Shown: in pieces, positions 25,191-35,711 of the stretch
Layout: each line of letters starts with the position of its first letter
Numbering within the stretch: position 1 is the first letter of the stretch
Assembly: GCF_024171925.1 (NCBI RefSeq)
Contig: NZ_JAMTCO010000005.1
Location: 372,001 to 436,000 of the forward strand
Direction: 5' to 3'
From: Actinokineospora diospyrosa
GTDB taxonomy: Bacteria; Actinomycetota; Actinomycetes; Mycobacteriales; Pseudonocardiaceae
DNA: 64,000 bases
The notes under the pieces: model-generated
Seen by the model: only the letters and a program-made list of their open reading frames with translations
What the model was told of the DNA's origin: nothing
The model's database searches: none
Made by a program: the position numbers and the translations under genes

Positions 25191-26421
25191 CGGTCAGCGT
25201 GGCGGTGTAGGTCCCCGCCACCGTGAAAGTCGGCACCACGAGCGAAAGATCGGCCACGAGCCGAGCTGTTCCGTTGCCCCCCGACGCCGCGGCGACGGCC
25301 AAGGTCCGTGCCGCCGCGAGCCCCTGCCCAGGCAGCGGCGACGCCCCTGGCGCGATGGCGTCCGCGGTAGGCACAGCGGACCCCGGCGACACGGTCTGCG
25401 CCGCGGACTTGTCGAGCAGCCGGGGCGACCAGCCGAGGTTGGCGCCGTTGATCCGGTGCACCCCGAACACGAAGTCGCTCACCTGCCCGGCGACGTTCCA
25501 GCCCGGGTTGCCCGCGCGGGTGTCGGTGACGGTCACCGGGTTGAGCACCCCGGCCGTGACCAGCCGCGCACCGTCCGCGGTCATCACCGGTGACGGCAGG
25601 ACGACCTCCCGGTTGTCCACACTGATCAACAACTCGCCGGGCAGGACGGTCGTGGTGATGTTCGCCGAGGCACCCCCCGCGCCGGAAACCTCGTGCGGGA
25701 CCGGAGGCGACGCAGAGCTCACGTAGCGCGCGGGGTCGCCGACGAACGCCGCCACGATGCTCAGCGGCCCGACTGGCAACGAAGAGGTGGTCAGCTCCGC
25801 CCGACCACCGACCAGTGGTGCGGCTCCCAACACCGTGGCGCCGCTGTGGAAGGTGACCACGCCGATCGCGTTCGCGGGGGAGACCGAGGCGGTCAACGTC
25901 ACCGGGGTCCCGTGGGCGCTGTGCCCAGCGGGGGAGACCGACAACGCGGTCGTCGTGGTCTCCACGGGAAGAATGGTGTAGTCGGTGGGTGTGGTGAAGG
26001 CGAAGTTCAGGACGAACACGCCGAGCACCGCGCCGGTGAACGAGTCGCGGCAGGAGAGCGCCGTGCGGTAGCCGCCCGGCTGGACGGTGGTGTTGTGCGC
26101 CGCCGCGATCTCGCGGAACGACAGGTTCTGCTGGGCCGGGAACGGGCCCGTTGTCGACAGGCCGAAGTCGTTCGGTTCGGTGGCGCGCAAGCCGGTGCTG
26201 AACCCGCCCGGGCCGAAGATGTCCAGGCTCCAAGAATCGGTCCCGGCGGGGCATCCGTACTGCGTGGTGTAGATCGGGGTTGTGGTGTCTGTCCCGGTGC
26301 TCCGGTTCGTGGACAAGCTACCCAGCGCGGATCCCGGTGCTTGAGCTTGTGCGGGAACGGATCCCAGTGTGACCGCCGCCAACGCGGCGACCACGACCGA
26401 GCAGATGGTGCGAATGCGCAT
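25177..26421 (-). CDS. secreted protein with a bacterial Ig-like domain
   Basis: The 414-residue protein starts at ATG 26421 behind GAGAAGGGG; further upstream starts lack such a site. The signal peptide ends at QAQA|PGS. A first domain of about 110 residues has two cysteines. An Ig-like (Big_5/Big_3 type) repeat follows ([21 protein letters not shown]). The C-terminal half is beta-rich with no cysteine. It is probably attached to or released from the cell surface and could be an adhesin-like or structural protein. Function is unknown. Confidence 0.75.
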   Translation of the reverse strand: MRIRTICSVVVAALAAVTLGSVPAQAQAPGSALGSLSTNRSTGTDTTTPIYTTQYGCPAGTDSWSLDIFGPGGFSTGLRATEPNDFGLSTTGPFPAQQNLSFREIAAAHNTTVQPGGYRTALSCRDSFTGAVLGVFVLNFAFTTPTDYTILPVETTTTALSVSPAGHSAHGTPVTLTASVSPANAIGVVTFHSGATVLGAAPLVGGRAELTTSSLPVGPLSIVAAFVGDPARYVSSASPPVPHEVSGAGGASANITTTVLPGELLISVDNREVVLPSPVMTADGARLVTAGVLNPVTVTDTRAGNPGWNVAGQVSDFVFGVHRINGANLGWSPRLLDKSAAQTVSPGSAVPTADAIAPGASPLPGQGLAAARTLAVAAASGGNGTARLVADLSLVVPTFTVAGTYTATLTVTAI

Positions 26422-26704
26422 CTTCTTTGAGCCCCTTCTCCCGTTCAGTGACCCGCCCGCCGCCACCGTCCCGGCCTACCGCCGCTTCGACGGGCGAGAC
26501 AAGCCGAACGCGCGTGCCGGGTGCTCCTCTGTGCGGTCCTCACCTGGGAAGTCGGGGACGAGGTGTATCGCGGCGCACGCGGAGGTGAGCGGCGGACGAA
26601 TGTTGATCCTTTGTGGACGCACCCGGTCGGCGGGGGCCCCGCCCGGGTGCCCCGGTAGCATTTCCGTTCGGCTTGGTCCGATCCCGGTGGAGGTGTGTAC
26701 AGCG

Positions 26705-27553
26705 ATGCTGCGACGGCGGCGGAGCAGCAGGCGCGAGGCCGGGCGGCCGGTCGTGCCGCCGGAGCCGCACCCCTCGGGTGCCCGGCCGCCGGAGATCCCG
26801 CTGGAGTTCGTGCCCAAGCACGTGGCGATCGTGATGGACGGCAACGGCAGGTGGGCCAACCAGCGCGGCCTCACCCGGGTGGAGGGGCACAAGCGCGGCG
26901 AGGCCCAGGTCGTCGAGGTCGCCCGCGGCTGCATCGAGATCGGCGTGCGGTGGCTCTCGCTCTACGCCTTCTCCACCGAGAACTGGCGGCGCAGCCCCGA
27001 GGAGGTCCGCTTCCTGATGGGCTTCACCCGCGAGGTGATCCGCGACCGCACCGACTCCCTCGACGACATGGGGGTGCGGGTGCGCTGGGCCGGGCGCAGG
27101 CCGCGGCTGTGGCAGAGCGTCATCAAGGAGCTCGAGGTCGCCGAGGAGCGCACCAAGGACAACACGGTGCTCAACCTGGCGATGTGCATCAACTACGGCG
27201 GCCGCGCGGAGATCGGCGACGCCGCCCGCGAGATCGCCAGGCTCGCCGCCGCAGGCAAGATCAACCCGGACAAGGTCGACGAGCGGACCCTCGCCAAGTA
27301 CCTGTACCAGCCCGAGATGCCCGACGTGGACCTGTTCATCCGGCCCTCGGGCGAGCAGCGCACATCCAACTTCATGCTCTGGCAGTCCGCCTACGCGGAG
27401 CTGGTCTTCCAGGACCACCTGTGGCCCGACTTCGACCGGCTGCACCTGTGGGAGGCCGTGGAGACCTTCGCCAGGCGCGACCGCCGCTTCGGTGCCGCGG
27501 CCGACTCCGCCGAGGTCACCGCCAAACTCGCCGATGGGAAGGGAACCGCATGA
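26705..27553 (+). CDS. uppS: isoprenyl (undecaprenyl) diphosphate synthase
   Basis: This cis-prenyltransferase has 282 residues. The catalytic MDGNGRWA motif lies near residue 45. The [12 protein letters not shown] and [10 protein letters not shown] motifs bind isopentenyl diphosphate. It makes the long-chain polyprenyl carrier for cell-wall synthesis. GGTGGAGG precedes the start. It stands downstream of recO in the usual actinobacterial order, but an Ig-domain gene on the other strand lies between. Confidence 0.94.
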   Translation: MLRRRRSSRREAGRPVVPPEPHPSGARPPEIPLEFVPKHVAIVMDGNGRWANQRGLTRVEGHKRGEAQVVEVARGCIEIGVRWLSLYAFSTENWRRSPEEVRFLMGFTREVIRDRTDSLDDMGVRVRWAGRRPRLWQSVIKELEVAEERTKDNTVLNLAMCINYGGRAEIGDAAREIARLAAAGKINPDKVDERTLAKYLYQPEMPDVDLFIRPSGEQRTSNFMLWQSAYAELVFQDHLWPDFDRLHLWEAVETFARRDRRFGAAADSAEVTAKLADGKGTA

Positions 27554-27987
27554 GCTCCGAGGCCGCCGACCTGATCGGCCAGGCCCGCGCGGCACTGGAG
27601 AGCTACCACGACGTGCACGCCGACGACGACGGCGCGCTGACCTTCCGCCACGGCGACGTGCCGTGCGCGGTGCAGGCCATGCAGCTCGCCGAGGGTCTCA
27701 CCGTGCTCAGCCTCACCTGCGTGGTCGCCTGGGACCTGCCAGAGGACCCGAACCTGGCGGTGTCCGCCGCCGAGCGCGCCGGGCAGGGCCTGTTCGGCAC
27801 CCTCGGTGTCGTGCACACCGAACGCGGGATGGACGTGACGCTGCGTTACGCCTTCCCGGCGGGCGGGCTCGCGCTGGCCGCGCTGGGCACCCTGCTCATG
27901 CTGGTCGTCTCCACCGCTTCCCAGTTGCGCGGAGAACTGCTGGGAAAAGCCGCTGAACACAGTTCAACCCCGGGTGCTGGCAACTGA
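27550..27987 (+). CDS. hypothetical protein with one C-terminal membrane segment
   Basis: The 145-residue protein overlaps uppS by ATGA. It has a soluble domain ([28 protein letters not shown]) that looks like a YbjN/type III chaperone-like fold and a hydrophobic segment near residues 105-125. I do not recognise it with certainty. Coupled translation suggests a role with uppS or the cell envelope. Confidence 0.7.
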   Translation: MSSEAADLIGQARAALESYHDVHADDDGALTFRHGDVPCAVQAMQLAEGLTVLSLTCVVAWDLPEDPNLAVSAAERAGQGLFGTLGVVHTERGMDVTLRYAFPAGGLALAALGTLLMLVVSTASQLRGELLGKAAEHSSTPGAGN

Positions 27988-28161
27988 TCGTTTAGCCGGC
28001 ATCATTCCGCGGGTGAGACAACCGCCGGAGTCCGGACGCGCGCACCCGCGGTCACCGCGCGTCGCTGTCGCCCGGCTGGCTGATTCCGGGCGCCCGCGCC
28101 CCACGGCCGCGGCGATCTGTGGCTTGATGGACCTCCCACCGCTCGCCGGGGGAGGAGCGCG

Positions 28162-29196
28162 ATGAGCACCCAGGTCGAGGCGCAGCCGGAGCCCGAGGAG
28201 GCCGGGCCCGAGGTCAAACCCGAGCCCAAGCGCCGGGTGACCTCGCTCGAGGTCCTGTGCGCGGTGCTGGTCGTCGCCCTGCTCGCCCAGGGGCGGCTGG
28301 TCGACTGGCTGGACGTGCCCGCCATCCAGACCGGGGCGACGATCTTCGTCGCGGTCTGCGTGCAGGCGCTGCCGTTCCTGGTCCTCGGGGTGCTGATCAG
28401 CGGGGCCATCGCGGCCTTCGTGCCCGCCTCCGTGCTCAACCGGCTGCTGCCCAAGCGCGAGTCGCTCGCGGTTCCGGTCGCGGGGATGGCCGGAGTAGCG
28501 CTACCGACCTGCGAGTGCGCCGCTGTCCCGGTAGCGCGGCGGTTGATGCAGCAAGGTGTGCCCACCTCGGTCGCCTTGGCCTTCTTGCTCGCCGCGCCCG
28601 CCGTGAACCCGGTGGTGCTCGTGGCCACCAACGTCGCCTTCCCGAACAGCCCCGGCATGGTCGCCGCGCGGCTGGTCGGCTCGCTGGCCACGGCGATCGT
28701 CATGGGCTGGCTGTGGGCCAGGTTCGGCAAGGCCGAGTGGATCATCGAGCGGGCGCTGCGCAGGCTGCCCGAGCCCGACGGGCGCTCCCGGTGGCGGCTG
28801 TTCTTCGAGACCTCCCGGGCCGACCTGGTCGACGCGGGCGGGTTCCTGGTGCTGGGCGGGCTCACCGCCGCGGTGCTCAACGTGGTCATCCCGCGCTCGT
28901 GGGTGGACACCCTGGGCGAGCAGATCGTCGTCGGCGTGATCGTGATGGCGCTGCTGGCCGTGGTGCTGGCCCTGTGCAGCGAGGCGGACGCGTTCGTCGC
29001 GGCCTCGATCTCGGGGATGCCGCTGCTGCCGAAGCTGGTCTTCCTGGTGGTCGGTCCGGCCATCGACGTCAAGCTGTTCGCCCTGCAGGCGGGCACCTTC
29101 GGCCGGGCGTTCGCGATCCGGTTCGGCCCGGCGACGCTGGTCGTGGCCACCGCGTGCGCCGTGCTGTCCGGCCTGATCTTCCTCGGGGGCGCGTGA
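28162..29196 (+). CDS. predicted permease (UPF0718/ArsP_1 type)
   Basis: The 344-residue membrane protein has about eight to nine hydrophobic segments and the family motif PTCECAAVPVARRL plus the later CSEADAFVAA segment. Members are linked to efflux of organoarsenicals or, when paired with a TIGR03943 protein, to a metal-associated complex. GGGGAGGAG lies before the start. The next gene, a TIGR03943 protein, overlaps by one base (TGATG), and divergent or convergent metal regulators (Zur, SmtB) follow. The substrate is not shown; zinc or a zinc-dependent function is favoured by context. Confidence 0.88.
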   Translation: MSTQVEAQPEPEEAGPEVKPEPKRRVTSLEVLCAVLVVALLAQGRLVDWLDVPAIQTGATIFVAVCVQALPFLVLGVLISGAIAAFVPASVLNRLLPKRESLAVPVAGMAGVALPTCECAAVPVARRLMQQGVPTSVALAFLLAAPAVNPVVLVATNVAFPNSPGMVAARLVGSLATAIVMGWLWARFGKAEWIIERALRRLPEPDGRSRWRLFFETSRADLVDAGGFLVLGGLTAAVLNVVIPRSWVDTLGEQIVVGVIVMALLAVVLALCSEADAFVAASISGMPLLPKLVFLVVGPAIDVKLFALQAGTFGRAFAIRFGPATLVVATACAVLSGLIFLGGA

Positions 29197-30044
29197 TGCG
29201 GCGGGAAACCCAGAACATCCTGCTCGTGCTGGTCGGCGGCGCACTGCTCAAGATCAGCTTCACCGGCGCCTACCTGCAGTACGTCAAGCCGTCGCACCAG
29301 ATCTGGCTCATCGGCGGCGGCGCGGTGATGGTGGCGCTCGCGGTGGTCTCCATCGGCCGCGACGTGTTCCGCCGCGCGCCCGCCGAGCACGCCCACGTCG
29401 CCGACGAGCACAGCGAAGACGTGCACAGCGCCGCTGCCCCCGGTGCGGATGCGCACAGCGCCGACGTGCACAGCGCCGACGTGCACGGTGCTGATGACCA
29501 CGGTGCTGACGGGCACGGCGCCGGTGAGCACCACCACCCGGCCCGCAGCGCCTGGCTGCTGCTCCTGCCGGTGCTGGCGATCTTCCTCATCGCCCCGCCC
29601 GCGCTCGGTGCCGACTCGGTCATGCGCGGCGACAACCGGGCCGCCGCCAGCCGCGCCTCGGGCGCGGACGGCATGGTCGCGTTCTCCCCGCTGCCCGCGG
29701 GCAGCCCGGTCCCGGTCTCGATGAGCGACTTCGCCGCCCGCGCGGCCTGGGACAACCTGAACTCGCTCAACGACCGCGACGTCCAGCTCTCCGGGTTCGT
29801 CGTCGCCCAGGCCGAGGACGTCTACCTGGCCCGGTTGTCGATCGCCTGCTGCGCGGCCGACGCGTTCCCGGTGAAGGTGCGGCTCGTCGGCCAGGGCACG
29901 GCGGGGCTGGCGAACGACACGTGGCTCGAGGTCGTGGGCAGGCTCGAACCGGGGTCGGCCACGAAGGAGAACGACTACATCCCGACGCTGGCGGTGTCCT
30001 CGACCACGCAGATCCCGCAGCCCGAGAATCCGTACGAGGGTTAG
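29196..30044 (+). CDS. TIGR03943-type membrane protein with His-rich repeat
   Basis: The 282-residue partner of the permease has two N-terminal membrane helices and then a tract of about 50 residues rich in His, Asp and Ala with repeated HSADVH/HGADDHGADGHG-type units. A third helix and a C-terminal extracytoplasmic domain (FSGFV-like QLSGFVVAQAEDVYLARL, with a CC pair) follow. The His/Asp tract is a likely metal sponge or sensor. The family is known next to UPF0718 permeases. The gene is convergent with zur and overlaps it by four bases. Confidence 0.82.
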   Translation: MRRETQNILLVLVGGALLKISFTGAYLQYVKPSHQIWLIGGGAVMVALAVVSIGRDVFRRAPAEHAHVADEHSEDVHSAAAPGADAHSADVHSADVHGADDHGADGHGAGEHHHPARSAWLLLLPVLAIFLIAPPALGADSVMRGDNRAAASRASGADGMVAFSPLPAGSPVPVSMSDFAARAAWDNLNSLNDRDVQLSGFVVAQAEDVYLARLSIACCAADAFPVKVRLVGQGTAGLANDTWLEVVGRLEPGSATKENDYIPTLAVSSTTQIPQPENPYEG

Positions 30045-30454
30045 GGGACGCAGGTGGCGCAGGTGCCGAAGATCTCCACGGTGTGGCTGACCTGGGAGAA
30101 CCCGTTCTCCGCGGCCACCTTCTCTGCCCACCGCTCGACGGCGGGACCCTCGACCTCGACCGTGTGCCCGCACGCGCGGCAGACCAGGTGATGGTGGTGG
30201 TGGCTGGAGCAGCGCCGGTAGATGGCCTCACCGGAGTCGGTGCGCAGGACGTCGATCTCGCCCGCGTCGGCCAGCGACTGCAGCGTCCGGTAGACCGTGG
30301 TCAACCCGATGCCCTCGCCGCGCTTGCGCAGCTCCTCGTGCAGCTCCTGGGCGGAGCGGAAGTCGTCCAGCTGGTCGAGTAGTTGGGCGACGGCCGTGCG
30401 TTGGCGGGTCGAGCGCCTGCCTGGCACGGTCGCCGATGTTCGATCCGTCGTCAC
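30041..30454 (-). CDS. zur: zinc uptake regulator (Fur family)
   Basis: The 137-residue Fur-family repressor has the winged helix (STRQRTAVAQLLDQL, TVYRTLQSLADAGEI), a HHHHHLVCRACG metal site and a C-terminal CATC that completes the structural zinc site. It lies directly downstream of the SmtB/ArsR gene with ATGA overlap, the same pair order as the mycobacterial smtB-zur (Rv2358-furB) operon. It would repress zinc uptake genes when Zn(II) is bound. The neighbouring permease operon is a candidate target, though I see no clear Zur box. Confidence 0.9.
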   Translation of the reverse strand: MTTDRTSATVPGRRSTRQRTAVAQLLDQLDDFRSAQELHEELRKRGEGIGLTTVYRTLQSLADAGEIDVLRTDSGEAIYRRCSSHHHHHLVCRACGHTVEVEGPAVERWAEKVAAENGFSQVSHTVEIFGTCATCVP

Positions 30455-30843
30455 CGGTCGCCTTCCTCCACATGGGCAACTGCGTCAACGACGATATGCG
30501 AAAGGTGCTCGTCCACAAGGCGGTAGACGACTTCCCTGCCGTGGCGCTCCCCGTAGACGACACCGGCCGACTTGAGCACCCGCAGGTGCTGGCTGATCAG
30601 CGGCTGCGCCACCCCGAGGGCGTCGACGAGTTCGTGCACGCAGCGGTCGGCGGCCCGCAGCTCCAGCACGATGGCGATGCGCACCGGCGCGGCCAGCGCG
30701 CGTAGTAGGTCCCCGGCGGCGCCGAGGATGACCGCGGGGCGGCGGTGCGCCGGATCCACCGCGGGCCGGTCGGGTGAGTGGTCGTGCTGCTCGGCGGTTG
30801 CCCGCAGCGCGTGCGACGCGGTTTCCGAAGTCACGGTCGACAT
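30451..30843 (-). CDS. ArsR/SmtB family metal-responsive regulator
   Basis: The 130-residue regulator has a helix-turn-helix (VHELVDALGVAQPLISQHLRVLK) and a polar N-terminal extension. An alpha-5 DEHLSHIVVDAVAHVEE segment holds the Asp/His pair of the zinc-sensing site found in SmtB/CzrA. Zinc would release it from DNA, which derepresses the downstream zur. AGGAGAGG precedes the ATG. The order and overlap with zur match the mycobacterial pair. Confidence 0.88.
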   Translation of the reverse strand: MSTVTSETASHALRATAEQHDHSPDRPAVDPAHRRPAVILGAAGDLLRALAAPVRIAIVLELRAADRCVHELVDALGVAQPLISQHLRVLKSAGVVYGERHGREVVYRLVDEHLSHIVVDAVAHVEEGDR

Positions 30844-30934
30844 CGGTCCTCTCCTCTTCCCGGAGGCAGGCGGCCCGACGGGGTGATGGTTACCGTGTTC
30901 ATCTTAGGCGCTCTTAGCCCTGTTAGCGGCCGTC

Positions 30935-31207
30935 TCACAGCACCGATACCGCGATAACCACCACCAACGCCAGCACCAGTACCCGCCCGAGCCGCTGGGC
31001 GGGCGACAAGACCCGCCAGGTGGCCGCCAGCAGCACCACGACCCCGGCCGCGATCAGCCCGAGCAGCGCGGCGCCGAGTAGCCCCTTGGTCAGCACACCC
31101 CCGACGAACAGGCCGACGACCAGCAGGAACACCACCGCCGGTGGAACCCTCGCCAAGGGGCCATTTCCGGCAAGCAATGGCGCCTTCAAAGAACGTGGCC
31201 GCCCCAC
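30935..31207 (-). CDS. small membrane protein (DUF6703 type)
   Basis: The 90-residue protein has two or three hydrophobic segments separated by a short Arg-rich loop. The length and the PPAVVFLLVVGLFVGGVLTKG pattern (about residue 21-42) fit the DUF6703 actinobacterial family, whose function is unknown. It stands between the zur/smtB pair and the oppositely oriented monooxygenase-domain gene. Confidence 0.65.
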   Translation of the reverse strand: MGRPRSLKAPLLAGNGPLARVPPAVVFLLVVGLFVGGVLTKGLLGAALLGLIAAGVVVLLAATWRVLSPAQRLGRVLVLALVVVIAVSVL

Positions 31208-31341
31208 AACGCCTCCCGATCAGCTGGTCTCAGGGCCAGCATCCTCGCACCGATCACCGGCACACGCTCCCGGTGTCTCTATCCTCCGGTTCGCTCAACC
31301 ATTTCTCCCGCCACGCCGATTCCCCGGGGAAGGTCCTGCCC

Positions 31342-31716
31342 GTGCTGCTGATCGCCAAGTTCACGACCGCCGACGCAGAGCCCTTCACCGCAAGGGCCAA
31401 GCAGGCCCTCGAACTCCTCTTGGCCCAGCCCGGCTGTCTACGCGGCCTGCTCGCCCGCTCAACCGACACCGCCGACCTCTGGATCCTGACGGTCGAGTTC
31501 GCCTCGGTCTCCGCCTATCGCCGGGCGTTGTCGCCCTTCGACGTGCGCACCCACGTGATCCCGCTACTGGCCGAGGCCGACACCACCGAACCCGCCGCCT
31601 ACGAGATCGTCCTCGAAGCCCAGCCCGGCGAACTGCGCCACCACACCAGCCTCCTGGCCGCCGACGCCGACACCGTGCGCCTCGGTGAGGCCGCGGGCCC
31701 CGCCACCGCCCGCTGA
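31342..31716 (+). CDS. antibiotic biosynthesis monooxygenase (ABM)-type domain protein
   Basis: The 124-residue protein starts at GTG 31342 behind GGGGAAGG; longer upstream starts have no good ribosome site. It has the dimeric ABM/ferredoxin-like fold pattern (LLIAKFTTADAEPFTARAKQALELLL, then LWILTVEFASVSAYRRAL). Members act as small monooxygenases or as heme-degrading or signalling proteins. No cofactor residues are diagnostic. It lies 130 bases upstream of glyS on the same strand. Confidence 0.72.
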   Translation: MLLIAKFTTADAEPFTARAKQALELLLAQPGCLRGLLARSTDTADLWILTVEFASVSAYRRALSPFDVRTHVIPLLAEADTTEPAAYEIVLEAQPGELRHHTSLLAADADTVRLGEAAGPATAR

Positions 31717-31847
31717 GGCCCCGGCCACGCTGCGTCGACGACCCGGTCACCGCGCGCTGAGCTCGCGTCCCCGTCCCCCGGACGGCGCGGACGGGCGTGC
31801 GGACTACCCTGGATGCCTCGCCCTTTGAGTTCCAGCCAGGAGGGGTC

Positions 31848-33233
<1,386 letters not shown>

Positions 33234-33419
33234 CCCCCGGCCCTCCTGCCGCACGGTGGAACTAGCACCGAGCACCGCCGCGACTCCCAGCCACACAACT
33301 CGGCGGACAGCAACACCAAGCGACACCCCAGCGGCATCGCTTGGTGCCGCGCCCTAGTACCTCGCCACTGCGCGGCAGTTGCACTCCATGCTGTGTTCCG
33401 CACCCGCGTGATGCCTGTG

Positions 33420-33466
33420 CGCCCGCTGTCCGTAGGGCGACGCCCCCGCCCTACGGACAGCGGGCG
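33420..33466 (+). terminator. 20-bp perfect inverted repeat after glyS
   Basis: Arms of 20 bases (33420-33439 and 33447-33466; core CCCGCTGTCCGTAGGGC) are perfectly complementary around a seven-base loop. It lies about 190 bases after the glyS stop. No T-run follows, but the stem is far stronger than chance and could end glyS transcription. It may also be a regulatory or recombination palindrome in the odd tract around it. Confidence 0.65.
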
Positions 33467-33524
33467 ACTGCGCGTCGTGCCGCCAGGAGTTCCAGCAGTG
33501 CGGCCGTCGCATCGTGGTGCGCCG

Positions 33525-33771
33525 CTGACTGCGTTGCGCTGTCCCAACAGACCGTGTCGTGCCACGCGCACTGGCCTGCGCGACACTGCGCTGCTGCCCC
33601 ACGTCGCGGCGAGTGCACTGCCCCCTGCGTTGGCCTGTGTCGCGTTGCATCGCTGCATCGCATCGTTGCGCGAAGCCGACTGCGCTTCGCCGTCCTGCAG
33701 GCTGTGTTGCGCCCGGCGCACCGGCCCGCGCGACTTTGTGCTGCCGTCTCTCGTCGCGGCGAGCGGAGTGC
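33525..33771. repeat. diverged direct repeats in an 820-bp gene-free tract
   Basis: Two related segments of about 95 bases (33525-33618 and 33676-33771) share blocks such as GACTGCG, GCGCGAC and TCGCGGCGAG. The tract 33234-34053 between glyS and the next gene is rich in TGC/GCA triplets and in repeated CACCGCCGTGCCG blocks near 33810-33860. All frames across it are Cys/Arg/Ala-rich and lack the third-position G/C pattern of the neighbouring genes, so I call no gene. It may be a remnant. Confidence 0.55.
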
Positions 33772-34053
33772 ACCGAAGCGGCGCCTCATGCTGCGCCCCG
33801 TTGCACCACCGCCGTGCCGTACCACCGCCGTGCCGCACCACCGCTGCGTTGCGCCACCGCTGCGGTGGTGCAGCGCGGCATCGGGCGGGTCGGGGCGTGT
33901 CGGGTTGCTGGGCGGTGTGCTGTGTACGGCGTTGGCTGCTGTTCTGTGCTCCCTCCTCGATCGGACTCTCGATCGAACATCTGTGGCCGCTGTACGGCAG
34001 GTCAGGTTGCCGCGGTCAGCTGGGCGCGTCGCCCGCTTCGCCGAGTTGGTGGG

Positions 34054-34866
34054 CTAGGCCATCACCACCTCTGGGCGGGGGCGGGCGGCGGCCAGGCGGT
34101 AGGCGCCGCGGAGTTCGTCGATGACGGTCTGTTGGTCGGCTCGGACTCGGAGGGGGTCTGTGTGCAGCGGCACGATGCCCACCGCCGTCAGGCGGGCGGC
34201 GCGGGCCAGGGCCGGGGTGCCCGCGCGCGGCGCCCACGGCTGGTGCAGGTCGCAGTCCCAGGCCAGCGCGATCTCGTCCCACCACGCGTCCACCACCGCC
34301 AGGTGGACGTCGGTCACCGTCCGCAGGCGCGCTGTCCACATCGGGGGCGGTAACCCCGCTCGGTCCACCAACTCCGCCGCCGCTCGCGCTGACACCGCCC
34401 GTACTCCTCGGTCGATCTCGGCCAGCGTTCGCCGCAACAGGGTCGTCCCCCGAGCCGGCGCGTGCACCAGCTCGGCGTGCAGCTCGCCCATCGGAACTCC
34501 ACCCCGGTGTATCGCGGCGCCGACCAGCTGCTTGACCTGTTCGGTCGTCGGGGCCCGGCGGCACGCGTCGACTGTGGCCCTGGCCGGGGGAGCGGTCGGG
34601 AAACCCCGTCGCCACAGCGGGTCTGGCATGTGCGGTGTGCGCTCCACGGTCACCGTCCCGTCGGCGCGGGCTGGGCGTTTGAGCGGCACCACCATGTGCA
34701 CCGTGCCCACTGGCGGGACCGCGATGCCGTTGAGCCACAACGCTTCTCGGCCGGTGACGACGGCGTCCGGGTGGGCGACCCGCAAGGCGGCGCGCAGTCG
34801 GCGCAGTCGACCGGGGCCGGATTCGGTGAGTTGGATGATCTCCGGGCTCGCATGGTTCGTTCGCAT
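34054..34866 (-). CDS. AbiEi-antitoxin/DUF559-superfamily-like protein
   Basis: The 270-residue protein has the layout of actinobacterial proteins of the AbiEi/DUF559 group: an N-terminal helix-turn-helix-like region, the VTGREALWLNGI segment, then RATVDACRRAP, and a C-terminal Vsr/PD-(D/E)XK-like domain (LPPPMWTARL, then DAWWDEIALAWDCDLHQ). In that domain the acidic residues needed for cleavage are only partly kept. Family members are often orphan. No toxin gene is near. Function is not assigned. Confidence 0.65.
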   Translation of the reverse strand: MRTNHASPEIIQLTESGPGRLRRLRAALRVAHPDAVVTGREALWLNGIAVPPVGTVHMVVPLKRPARADGTVTVERTPHMPDPLWRRGFPTAPPARATVDACRRAPTTEQVKQLVGAAIHRGGVPMGELHAELVHAPARGTTLLRRTLAEIDRGVRAVSARAAAELVDRAGLPPPMWTARLRTVTDVHLAVVDAWWDEIALAWDCDLHQPWAPRAGTPALARAARLTAVGIVPLHTDPLRVRADQQTVIDELRGAYRLAAARPRPEVVMA

Positions 34867-35045
34867 GCTGTCGAGGTAACCCCGGGGTGGGCGGGTGGCG
34901 AAAGGGGGCGTCGCGAGTTGGGGACAACTCGACGCGTTGTGGATAACTCGGCCGCGGCAACCCCGTGACCGGTGTGAACGTCTGACACAGCGCCTGGCGG
35001 CCCCGTGCCGGGGCGCCGTACACCCGTTCTGGAAGGATGCCGCAC

Positions 35046-35693
35046 GTGCCTCCCCACCCCCACCCGGTCCGCAGGTTCCTGCGCAGGCTGCTGGTCGGCT
35101 TCGTGCTCATGGGGTTCCTCGTCGTGGGCGGGACGGCCTTTCGCGTGTGGCAGGTCGCCCGCGTCGACGACCGCGACCGCGCCGACGTCGTGGTCGTCCT
35201 CGGTGCCGCCCAGTACGCGGGCAAACCGTCGAAGGTCCTCGAGGCGCGGCTGCGCCAGGCGAAGTCGCTCTACGAGCAAGGCGTGGCCGAGTACATCGTC
35301 ACCGGTGGCGGACGCCGCGCGGGCGACCGGTTCACCGAGGCCGAGGCCGGTCGCCGCTGGCTGGTCGACCGGGGCGTGCCCGAGGACCGCGTGATCACCG
35401 TTGGCGAGGGCAACGACACCCTCGGCACCCTCAAGGCGGTCGCCATCGAGGTCAAGGACCGCGGCTGGGAGACCGCCGTGATCGTCAGCGACCCCTGGCA
35501 CTCCCTGCGCGCCAGGACCATGGCCAAGGACGCGGGCCTGGACGCCTGGACCTCCCCGACGCACTCCGGTCCGATCGTGCAGACCCGCGAGACCCAGGCC
35601 CGCTACATCCTGCGCGAGACGGCCGCGTTGCTCTACTACCGCGCGACCAACGCCTCCGCCGACGGCATCGCCATCGACCAGGAAGTGGGCTGA
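35046..35693 (+). CDS. ElyC/SanA/YdcF (DUF218) family membrane protein
   Basis: The 215-residue protein has one N-terminal membrane helix (LLVGFVLMGFLVVGGTAF) and the DUF218 domain outside: VVVLGAAQYAGKPSKVLEARL, VTGGG and NDTLGTL plus SDPWHSLRA. The family takes part in cell-envelope polymer or vancomycin-sensitivity functions. GTG 35046 is chosen since GGAAGG lies nine bases upstream; the ATG at 35037 would abut that site. It lies 18 bases before dgt, so it may be cotranscribed. Confidence 0.85.
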   Translation: MPPHPHPVRRFLRRLLVGFVLMGFLVVGGTAFRVWQVARVDDRDRADVVVVLGAAQYAGKPSKVLEARLRQAKSLYEQGVAEYIVTGGGRRAGDRFTEAEAGRRWLVDRGVPEDRVITVGEGNDTLGTLKAVAIEVKDRGWETAVIVSDPWHSLRARTMAKDAGLDAWTSPTHSGPIVQTRETQARYILRETAALLYYRATNASADGIAIDQEVG

Positions 35694-35711
35694 CGGACGT
35701 AGTCTTGGTCC

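Noticed and set aside
27988-28161. Zur box upstream of the permease operon
   Set aside because: No convincing TGAxAA-type palindrome seen, although context would favour one.
33341-34057. 238-codon Cys-rich frame in the glyS downstream tract
   Set aside because: No ribosome site, no codon bias, other frames are equally open and the DNA is repeat-rich.
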